Assembly: GCA_905221605.1 (NCBI GenBank)
Contig: CAJNDS010002468.1
Span: 422,501 to 486,500 of the forward strand
Reading direction: 5' to 3'
DNA: 64,000 nucleotides
Source: Symbiodinium natans
Lineage: Eukaryota > Sar > Dinophyceae > Suessiales > Symbiodiniaceae
Within the stretch, counting starts at the first letter, position 1, and each line of letters starts with the position of its first letter. The notes beneath the pieces were generated by a model. The model did no database searches. It was not told where the DNA came from and worked only from the letters and a program-made list of their open reading frames with translations. The position numbers and the translations under genes were made by a program. Below are positions 57,751-64,000 of the stretch, one piece after another.

Positions 57751-58175
57751 TTTCATCCTCCTCGCGCAAGGCGCGCCGCCACAAGGACGCCAGCTATTTC
57801 GAGACGGGCTCGACGCGAGATGACGAGGCGAAGAGCCCTAAACCCTACACCCTTCACCCTAAACCCTAAATCCTAAGCCCTAAACCCTAAACTCTAAACC
57901 CTAAACCCTACAAAATCGACCCCCCAAGTTGCTAAACTGTGTTGGGTCCGAAGTGTAGCCTACAAGTTTCCAAGGACTCTTATTCATTGGCTTTGTTGGG
58001 GATTGGCGCTATTTTGAGCCTAAGGTTTAGGATTCAGGTTCGCTGTTCAGGAACTATTTAGGCCTTGGGTTTGCGGCCTGTTTGAAATTCAGGGTTTAGG
58101 GTTTATGGTTTAGGATGAAGGCTTTATCGGTTTCTCTAGGTCCCCAAGATACTGCACGCTCGCAGCAATCACTAA
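57751..58175 (+). CDS. Three-exon gene end with GC donor
   Basis: Exon 57751-57827 follows CTTAGGAG and reads SSSSRKARRHKDASYFETG and STRDDE; the best donor is GAG|GCGAAG. Exon 57959-58024 follows CGAAGTGTAG and reads PTSFQGLLFIGFVGDWRYF then EPK, donor GTTTAGG. Exon 58140-58175 follows GGTTTCTCTAG and reads VPKILHARSNH then TAA. Phase 0 throughout. The GC donor is the weakest point, though GC donors are frequent in dinoflagellates. Basic/acidic first part, hydrophobic middle. Unrecognised. Confidence 0.5.
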
Positions 58176-58363
58176 ACCTGAGTCTTAAACCCTCCATCCT
58201 AAACTCCCAAACTCTAAACCCCCTCTTCTTAACACTCTGAATCTAGACAGCCCAGAGAGCCAATATCTCACCCCCCTCTAAGCCCTAAACCCTAAACCTT
58301 AAGCCCTAGACCCCAAACCCCAAACCCCCAACCCTAAACCCTAAGCCCTAAACCCCAAGAGAG

Positions 58364-58438
58364 CATGTGGGTGCCCTGAAAGGAGAGCGACTCATGGCCG
58401 TCCAGCAGCGATCTGGAAGCTCAGAGTGCTTCGGCTAG
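58364..58438 (+). CDS. Terminal exon
   Basis: After AAGAGAG: HVGALKGERLMAVQQRSGS then SECFG and TAG at 58436-58438. A second frame (ERRATHGRPAAIWKL) runs to the GTTTAGGG donor. Phase 0 in. Confidence 0.4.
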   Translation, partial: HVGALKGERLMAVQQRSGSSECFG

Positions 58439-58659
58439 GGTTTAGGGCTTAGGGCTTAGGGTTCAGTGATTCAGGGTTTAGAGTTCAGGTTTCAAATCCG
58501 TATTGAGCCCCAAGCCCCAAGCCCTAAACCGTAAAGCCGGATAGTTTATGCCGGAGTGTTGAGGCTTTCACCCTGTGCCGGTGAATCTTAAAGCCTAAGC
58601 CCCAAACACTCTGAAATCCTCAGCCCGAAACCCCAAAGCAGAAAACCCACAAAACCCTT

Positions 58660-58825
58660 AACCATAAACCCACAAAAGCCCACCTAACCTCCGATCCCCA
58701 AACCCCAAACCCCAAACCCCAAACCCCAAACCCCAAACCCTAAACCCTAAACCCTAAACCCTCAACCCTAAACCCTAAACCTTAAACCCTAAACCCTAAA
58801 CCCTAAACCTCAACCCTAAACCCAA
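58660..58825 (-). repeat. C-strand blocks with CCCCAAA run
   Basis: Six or more CCCCAAA units (58695-58735) pass into CCCTAAA units. No gene. Confidence 0.8.
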
Positions 58826-58833
58826 GATGCTCC

Positions 58834-58870
58834 ATGGCCGAAGGGGATGAACCACCCTCTCAAACCCGAA
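58834..58870 (+). CDS. Candidate first exon
   Basis: ATGGCC after AAGATGCTCC: MAEGDEPPSQTR then A|GTACCAAAC. The start context and acidic opening are typical. If spliced to about 58977 in phase 1 it continues FMSLSCLHLPKSAT, but all three frames are open there. Confidence 0.35.
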
Positions 58871-59142
58871 GTACCAAACCCTCAACCCTAAGCCCTAAAC
58901 CCTAAACCTCAAGCCCGGAATCGGGGCAGCTTAGCCACACAGAAATCCAAAGCCCCAAGCACCCTCAACCGCGTCAGCTTTCATGTCCCTTTCGTGTCTT
59001 CACCTGCCGAAATCAGCTACCGTTTAGGGTTTAGGGCCAGAGTGAAGGCCATCTGCAAAAACCCGAAACCCTAAACCCTAAACCCTAAACCCTAAACCCT
59101 AAACCCTAAACCCTAAACTCTAAATGTTAAGGCACTTGGGAG

Positions 59143-59211
59143 CGAGCCTTATCCGACAAGACGGAGTTGCCCGCAACCTTGCTGGAACTTTGTTTGGGAA
59201 GTATAGCATAG
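59143..59211 (+). CDS. Terminal exon
   Basis: After CACTTGGGAG: RALSDKTELPATLLELCLG then SIA and TAG at 59209-59211. Clean, helical-looking. C-strand left, G-strand right. Confidence 0.5.
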   Translation, partial: RALSDKTELPATLLELCLGSIA

Positions 59212-59299
59212 AACCGGATGAGGCGCTTATTCCACTTTTCTTTAGGGTTTAGGGTTTAGGGTTTAGGGTTTAGGGTTTAGGGCTTAGGGTTTAGGGCTA

Positions 59300-59412
59300 C
59301 TAGGACTCCTAGGCCCACGTTCCCTTTTTTTAGGGTTGAGGCTCCCTTACAAGCCCTTTGAATCAGAAAGGGTACCCTTTTTATTCCCGGGTTACTCTTG
59401 GGTCTAGGAAGT
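59300..59412. mobile_element. Family A element, decayed
   Basis: GGACTCCTAGGCCCACG, AAAGGGTACCCTTTTTATT and GGGTTACTCTTGGGTCTAGG. Confidence 0.5.
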
Positions 59413-59526
59413 TTGCTTTTCAACCAGTGTCACCTCATGTAGGTGTGTTAGAACGCTGTTTTTTTGACTTATTGCCATACCCTTGCCCCTAAACCATTAA
59501 ACCCCAAACCCCCCAAACCTTTATAA

Positions 59527-59624
59527 CCCATTTGTTGATAGCTTCCGCCTTCAACTCCTGATGTGGTTTTCGCGACGCTGGCAAGGGTTGAAGGGTTGAG
59601 GATTTGATCTGGGCAAACTCCTGA
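59527..59624. CDS. Coding-like island, strand unresolved
   Basis: Plus: acceptor TTGTTGATAG, LPPSTPDVVFATLAR, donor GTTGAAGG. Minus: DQILNPSTLASVAKTTSG and VEGGSYQQM toward GGTTATAAAG. The minus frame is longer. Confidence 0.35.
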
Positions 59625-59937
59625 CCGAACCCAGACCCCCAACCCGAAACCCGAAACCCGCAGGGCTATCAACCTACGTCTCAAAACATCCCTCCTCACA
59701 TCAGCCCCTGAACCCCAAGCCCTACACCCGAAAAACCCCTAAACCGCCCTGCCCATCTTAGGGTTTCGGGGTTAGGGTTTAGGGCTCATGGTTTAGGGCC
59801 CAAGCTTAAGAAACCCAAAGCTACGCTTTTTCGTAGGGATTTTGAGAATCTACTAAGCTGGATTGGTTTGGAATAAGCGTTAAAAGTTCTTGCGGCGCCC
59901 GAATCGTTTTTGTTTGTTTGTTTGTGACTTTTTGTTC

Positions 59938-60035
59938 TCTCTCTCTCTCTATACATATATATGTATAAATGCATACATAGATATATGTATATATATACAT
60001 GTATACTGAGATATATATATATATACACATACATT
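59938..60035. repeat. CT and TA microsatellites
   Basis: TCTCTCTCTCTCTC leads into TATA runs with hairpin pieces. The Tyr/Ile open frames here are artefacts. Confidence 0.85.
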
Positions 60036-60376
60036 TTCCACAGAAAGTCAATCTTTTTGCGCCTCGCCCCTCCAACCCAAACTAGACCCCAGACCCTGAC
60101 CCTACACCCCGAACCTGAATCTCAACTAAACCCCAAACCCTGAATCCAGAACCCTGAACCCCTAAACTCCTAGAACCCAAAACCCCAAGCTATACCATAG
60201 CCGGCACATAAGTTCAGGCCTGAGGAGTAAAGGTCCCCACCTCAGGCGCAAACCGAGGGATTAGGATTGAGGGTTTGGGGTTCAGGGTCTAGCTTGCGGG
60301 GTCCGCAGGTTTAGGGATTAGGGTCGGGTGGCCCCCAACCAAAGGTTTGGGTGGTAAGTTTTGGGCTTTCGTTTAG

Positions 60377-60559
60377 CAGTTGACGCCCCAAACGAGCTTG
60401 AGACACCCACCCTCAGAAACGCCCTATACCCTACGCCCTAAACCAGGAACCCTTATCCCCAAACTCGGACACTCTCTCAGCCCTGACGCAGGTAGTGCGA
60501 ACATTCATCCAGCCCCTCGGCGTCTCATTTTGGGCCCGTACTTTTTGGGGCACGGATGA
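60377..60559 (+). CDS. Terminal exon, 60 codons
   Basis: After CTTTCGTTTAG: QLTPQTSLRHPPSETPYTL, KLGHSLSPDAGSANIHPAP and RLILGPYFLGHG to TGA at 60557-60559. It runs through a short CCCTATACCC stretch without stopping. Pro/Ser-rich. Phase 0 in. Confidence 0.45.
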   Translation, partial: QLTPQTSLRHPPSETPYTLRPKPGTLIPKLGHSLSPDAGSANIHPAPRRLILGPYFLGHG

Positions 60560-60670
60560 CTCGAGGTTGAGTTTGGGGTTTAGGGTTCAGGGTTTAGGGT
60601 TTAGGGTCACGGTTTAGGGTTAGGATTTAGGGGAGTAGGGTGCAGGGTCTATGTTTTCGAATGTGTGGAG

Positions 60671-60739
60671 GGCCCGGGTGATTCAAAAACCTCCTTCGTA
60701 AAGCCTGTGGCCCAAGAAAACCAGGCTGCTAAACCATAA
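60671..60739 (+). CDS. Terminal exon
   Basis: After TGTGTGGAG: GPGDSKTSFVKPVAQENQA then AKP and TAA. A GTAAAG donor at 60698 is an alternative end. Phase 0 in. Confidence 0.45.
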   Translation, partial: GPGDSKTSFVKPVAQENQAAKP

Positions 60740-60835
60740 CCCCTAAACCCTAAACCCTAGTGATTGCTTTGAGGGTTCAGCTTGCTGGTTTCGAGCTTCA
60801 CTTTCAAGCGTAGTCTGTCAGTACGTACGAACCCC

Positions 60836-60886
60836 ATGCCTTCGAACGGGGGGCAATACTTAACTGACCTCACTCTCCAAGCCTGA
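60836..60886 (+). CDS. Short ORF with ATG after splice-like AG
   Basis: AGTCTGTCAG lies 14 bases before ATG. MPSNGGQYLTDLTLQA then TGA. Could be a first exon or uORF. Confidence 0.3.
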   Translation: MPSNGGQYLTDLTLQA

Positions 60887-61058
60887 GTTTCTAAGCCTTA
60901 ATCCCTAATATTAGGATCCCAGTGCCCGTCAAGGCCGAAACCCTAGACCATTTCTCATTGAAAGGTTTGTAGTTTTAGGGTGTAGGGTTTAGGGGTAGAT
61001 TTTCCCAAGGGTTTAGGGTTTGAGGGTCCTGGGGTCCAGAACCCTTCGCCCAAGTTAG

Positions 61059-61724
61059 CCTTTAGGAAGCCCGACGAAGACCTTCACACGCAGCGTATGT
61101 TGTAGTTCTAGACCCGAAACCCTAAACTCCCGAGCCCCCGGCTCGACATCCCCAACCCTGAAGCCTAAATCGCCCGAGGCAAACTGAATGCAAACCGGCA
61201 ACCTCGACCTCCCCCCCCCCCCCCCGACCCGGCCCCGAGCTTGTGGTCCATCCTAGTCAAAGCCCCCCTAGGAGCCCCAAAAATTCCAAAGCACAGGGGT
61301 TAAGGTTTAAGGTTTAGGTTTTGATCCTCACCCTGCACCCTGAACCCTAAACCCTAAACCCTAAACCCTAATCCCTAAACCTTAACCCTCAAACCCTGAC
61401 CCCGGGCCCTAAGCCCTGCACCTAGAGCTGGCGCTAGGTTCGACACCTGCCCCCGGCGGCAGGACCGACGATCCAAGTCGGCACCGCGATAACAGCGCGG
61501 CAATATGTTTTTGTCAGCAGACACCGGCACAGTATAGGTTGAACCCCTGAGCCCTAAATCCTAAACCCCAAACCCTCAACCCTAAACCCTAAACCCTACA
61601 CCCTACACCCTAAGCCCTAAACCCTAAACCCTAAACCCCTTCTTGTTCAAGGTCCTCCCCGAAGCATCGAGTTGCCCCCAAAAGTCCTTATATGAGTCAG
61701 GGTGTATATTACTGTTTGTGGTGA
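61059..61724 (+). CDS. Four-exon gene end
   Basis: Exons 61059-61094 (PLGSPTKTFTRS), 61240-61298 (LVVHPSQSPPRSPKNSKAQ), 61463-61537 (TDDPSRHRDNSAAICFCQQ; TPAQY) and 61652-61724 (SSPKHRVAPKSPYMSQGVY; YCLW, TGA) total 243 bases in one frame. Donors: GTATGTTG, GTTAAGG and GTTGAACC; acceptors AG. The 80-residue piece is basic and rich in Ser and Pro. Its last residues overlap a foldback element (61697-61806). 5' end open, phase 0. Confidence 0.55.
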
Positions 61725-61806
61725 GTGTGTATAAGATTCCTGTTTAATATTGGTGAGTGTATATACCTGGTGTCCTTTTGGGGGGTACAAGAAATATATA
61801 CCCTGC
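61697..61806. mobile_element. AT-rich foldback element
   Basis: CAGGGTGTATATTACTG and AAATATATACCCTG inverted ends, with GGTGAGTGTGTATA and GGTGAGTGTATATA repeated inside. Confidence 0.5.
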
Positions 61807-62118
61807 TTCATCTGAGATGGCCTTCAAGTCCCGGAATCCCATCGTAAGAGGGTCCATTTAGGGCTTGGGTTTTTTTTTTGGGGGGGTGTAGAGTTTAGGG
61901 TTCAGGGTCTAGGGTTTAGGGTTTAGGGCTTGGGGAGTTTTGGGGGGGGGTTTAGGGTTTAGGGTTCAGGGTCTAGGGTTTAGGGTTTGGGGTGTATGGG
62001 TGCCTTACCCTGGGGACTCCAAGTACTTCCTTGGGTCTAAAGTCTGCAAACCACACCTACTCAGGGCTATTGTCAACGTGTGGTCTTCGGATTGGGGTTC
62101 GTGTTGAGATTAGGCTTT

Positions 62119-62403
62119 TCACTCCACGCGCCCCGAACCCTCACAGTTCGAAGTTCGAAGGTTCGGGTGCTCGTAGCACGTGTTGACAGTTTCGGTAGCA
62201 GCCGTCATCAGCGCCGCGATCGTTGTGGTCACATTCCCAGTCTTGGTGGTGGTTGTTTCTAGTACCGCACAAGGAGTGCAAGACGCCATTGTCGTGATGT
62301 GCGTGGTGCTCGTGTTTCTCAGATTCTGGTATACGCGATGGTGATGCCGGTGGTTGTGGTGGGAGGCAGCACCAGTCACTAGCAACAGCCATCGCGTGGG
62401 CAA
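62119..62403. CDS. Multi-frame open locus
   Basis: About 280 bases without telomeric units are open in several frames. Minus 1: MPTRWLLLVTGAASHH, then a Thr-rich part (TTTKTGNVTTTIAALMTA). Minus 2: MAVASDWCCLPPQPPASPS. Plus: SVAAVISAAIVVVTFPVL and QDAIVVMCVVLVFLRFWY, two possible membrane helices. The GTTGTG/CACAAC-rich DNA explains both Thr and Val runs. One is probably real; I cannot choose. Confidence 0.4.
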
Positions 62404-62539
62404 CTTAGTTTTGGGGTTTGAATGTGCCGATGCTGCGTGTAGCCTTTCGGATGGAGTCTCAGGAATACCAGGTTCCTGGTTTTCATCTGGGTCAAAAGAC
62501 CCTCACGCGCTCGCGTCATCCGCTCGGTTGCGAAGTTAG
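62366..62539 (+). CDS. Terminal exon, 57 codons
   Basis: After GGTGGGAG: APVTSNSHRVGNLVLGFE, CADAACSLSDGVSGIPGSW and DPHALASSARLRS to TAG. Good codon bias. It overlaps the minus-strand frames of the previous entry by 38 bases, favouring plus for the region. Unrecognised. Confidence 0.45.
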   Translation, partial: AAPVTSNSHRVGNLVLGFECADAACSLSDGVSGIPGSWFSSGSKDPHALASSARLRS

Positions 62540-62689
62540 GGTTTAGGAAAGTTTAGGGTCTGGGGCAGATTCTGCAATTTTGCCGGTTCACGGAGGCCCT
62601 AATGCTTTTTATATCCAATTCCCATGTAGCAGGGTGGAAGAGCACAAAAGGTTGGACCCCTCCTATTTTTATCCTTAACCCCGAATGTG

Positions 62690-62775
62690 AATATATATAT
62701 ATATATGTGCGTGTAGTGTGTATATCTATGTATAGATATATATAGTTGTATGTATATTTGTTTGTTTATTTATTA
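62690..62775. repeat. TA-rich microsatellite
   Basis: TATATATATGTGCGTGTAG and ATCTATGTATAGATATATAT, then TTTGTTTGTTTATTTATT just before an ATG. Confidence 0.8.
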
Positions 62776-62906
62776 TGTCGCCACCGGACAAGTGGGGAGT
62801 GTTAGGTTTTAAGGACAAAACGGCGGCGCAGATTATGTGTCGCGACTCTCAGGACAGAAGGCAGTACAGCATTGAGGACCGCAGGCAGACAGCAAAAGGG
62901 CCTTAA
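62775..62906 (+). CDS. Complete 43-residue ORF
   Basis: ATG 62775 to TAA 62904-62906: MSPPDKWGVLGFKDKTAAQ, MCRDSQDRRQYSIEDRRQT, AKGP. Polar and charged throughout. It may instead be an exon using GGCGCAG at about 62830 as acceptor. Directly after the stop a tandem repeat starts. The opening MSPP also occurs at 63332. Confidence 0.45.
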   Translation: MSPPDKWGVLGFKDKTAAQIMCRDSQDRRQYSIEDRRQTAKGP

Positions 62907-63110
62907 GGAGGCTCAGGTGGGCAGCTGTATCGGACGCAAGAAGTAGGCCAAAGAGGCCCAGGGCAACTGTACCGGAAGCAATAAGCAGGCCAAGGAGGTG
63001 CAGGCGGGCAACTGTACCGGAATGTGGCCGCATGCAATAAGCAGGCCAAAGGGGCCCAGGCGGGCAAAATAAGCAGGCCAAGGAGGCCCCAGGTGGGCAA
63101 CTATACCGGA
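62904..63110 (+). repeat. About 45-55 bp tandem repeat, once coding?
   Basis: Four to five units contain GCCAAGGAGGCCCAGGCGGG and CAACTGTACCGGA. In one frame a unit reads NKQAKEVQAGNCTG, but stops and frameshifts break it between units. It looks like a decayed repeat protein tail or satellite. Confidence 0.7.
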
Positions 63111-63331
63111 GCTGACTGGGGGGTCGTGCAGCAAGGTGGCAGAGGTTTCATAAGCTAGGTTTAGAGTTCAGCGGTAACAAACCCCATCCGAAAGGGACGT
63201 AGGTTTTGCGGTTGCAGGCATGAGGAGAGGGGCTTGGATTCAAGGATCATGGTTCGGATGCTCGAAGTGGTAATATCTACTTATCTTTTGTTATTTGCTG
63301 GGTACATTTTTTCAAACCCTCGACCTTGAAA

Positions 63332-63403
63332 ATGAGCCCCCCGCAGCGACACCAGTTTCGTGAGTTTGACTTCAAGGGCCAGTGCAAAAAGTTTGGGAAT
63401 TAG
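63332..63403 (+). CDS. Short ORF or first exon
   Basis: ATG in TTGAAAATGAGC: MSPPQRHQFREFDFKGQCK then KFGN and TAG. A canonical GTGAGT sits at 63360. The stop is in the first TTAGGG of the next repeat, so the reading may end by splicing. Confidence 0.4.
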   Translation: MSPPQRHQFREFDFKGQCKKFGN

Positions 63404-63452
63404 GGTTTAAGGTTTAGGGTTTAGGCTCGAAGCCCTAAACCTTGGCCTCGAG

Positions 63453-63555
63453 ACCGTTCGAGTGGCCGGGCATTCAGCTCTTTGCCCAGCAAGTGCCCGA
63501 TGTGTTCGGCTGGCAGAGTGCATCCAATGATGGCTTCCAGCATCTGGCCCCTTAA
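63453..63555 (+). CDS. Terminal exon
   Basis: After GGCCTCGAG: PFEWPGIQLFAQQVPDVFG and WQSASNDGFQHLAP to TAA at 63553-63555. Strong codon bias; one of the better single exons. Phase 2 in. If a GA donor after AAGTTTGG near 63396 is used, it joins the ORF at 63332 in frame. Unrecognised. Confidence 0.55.
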
Positions 63556-63649
63556 GGCACGCCTCAGGAGCCTGTGAGGGTTTAGGGTTTAGGGTTTAGG
63601 GTTTTGGGTTTAGGGTTTAGGGTTTAGGTTTAGGGTTTTGGGCTTAGGG

Positions 63650-63775
63650 TTTACCCAGGTGGTACCCTTTTCATTCTTTTTTGGGTTCAAGGTTCCCTGA
63701 CAAAGTAACCAACCCCAAAAACGTGTGGCCCTGACCATGCTGTGGTTGCTGGGCTACTTGGTTCTTAGACCTGTC
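63650..63775. mobile_element. Family A-like remnant
   Basis: GGTACCCTTTTCATTCTTTTTTG and GTTGCTGGGCTACTTGG recall family A halves but the ends are lost. Confidence 0.3.
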
Positions 63776-63872
63776 TCTCTCTCTCTCTCCCTCTCTCTCC
63801 CTGTCTCCCTCTCCCTCTGCCCCCCTCTCTCTCTCTCTCCCTCTCTGCCTCTCTCGCTCTCTCTCTCGCCAC
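63774..63872 (+). repeat. CT-rich tract
   Basis: About 95 bases of TCTCTC/TCCCTC. On the plus strand it could serve as a polypyrimidine tract for a downstream acceptor (as at 53700 and 38110). Confidence 0.8.
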
Positions 63873-63896
63873 CCTAAACCTGAAACGCTCAATTCT

Positions 63897-64000
63897 AAAC
63901 TTTGGCCGCCAAAAGCCTGCACAAAACATCCTACAGCAACTCCTTGCCATTCGCCCTGGGCGGCTTCACATGTCTCAACGACCGAGCTCGCTGCTGCCAA
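63897..64000. CDS. Partial exon at window edge, strand unresolved
   Basis: Plus: LAAKSLHKTSYSNSLPFAL and GFTCLNDRARCCQ, open to the edge. Minus: AAASSVVETCEAAQGEWQG and AVGCFVQAFGGQ, ending A|GTTTAG. Both have G/C-rich third positions. The CT tract to the left favours plus; the GTTTAG donor favours minus. Confidence 0.4.

Noticed and set aside
1-64000. tRNA, rRNA or recognisable transposase/reverse transcriptase genes
   Set aside because: Looked for cloverleaf-like B-boxes, rRNA-like conserved blocks and polymerase or integrase motifs; none was convincing. The fragment at 28303-28398 vaguely resembles retroelement protein but is far too short.

Overview
This window reads as nuclear DNA of a microbial eukaryote, most plausibly a dinoflagellate or close alveolate relative; the species is inference. 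The dominant signal is the telomere-type repeat TTTAGGG (G-strand) and its complement CCCTAAA (C-strand), scattered over all 64 kb in about a hundred blocks of 2 to 28 units, in both orientations and with many variant units. TTTAGGG is the known telomere unit of dinoflagellates, chromerids, green algae and plants. There is no bacterial-style gene layout. I saw no rRNA, tRNA or CRISPR, and no protein family that I can name with confidence.

Between the repeat blocks lie unique, GC-richer segments of about 30-200 bases, usually with one reading frame open from an upstream AG to a downstream GT. The GT is usually the start of the repeat itself (GTTTAGGG, or GTAAACCC in the other orientation). I read these as small exons and the telomeric blocks as the bodies of their introns. 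In many places consecutive exons join in the same frame. The best case is a five-exon gene at 43168-44161, all exons multiples of three, 154 residues. Others lie at 33134-34133, 44226-44739, 46820-47863, 49461-50402, 50535-51221, 51674-52766, 53725-54040, 57751-58175 and 61059-61724, with a minus-strand gene at 45925-46179. At least four inferred introns are only 39-42 nt and almost pure telomeric repeat. Several start codons sit a few bases after an AG, as expected if mRNAs are trans-spliced to a leader, which is known for dinoflagellates. Most predicted peptides are short and unrecognised, so I assign no functions. Several short segments are open in more than one frame or on both strands; those entries say so.

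Layout. 1-8 kb: dense degenerate telomeric repeats with a few exon-like islands. 8.1-11.5 kb: a 49-bp palindromic array, TTTAGTG-type repeats and a hairpin family. 11.5-20.4 kb: exon islands. 20.4-23.3 kb: satellite arrays and triplet runs. 23.3-38.5 kb: genes mixed with foldback elements. 38.5-54 kb: the best gene models. 54-64 kb: further exons, AT-rich islands and a small tandem repeat.

Superimposed are several families of short (about 90-170 bp) terminal-inverted-repeat elements without coding capacity, labelled A to H here. Most lie inside inferred introns or just after genes. Two family A copies have clear target duplications. Gene calls rest on open frames, splice dinucleotides and phase agreement only. 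RNA evidence would be decisive, and a fraction of the single-exon calls is expected to be wrong.
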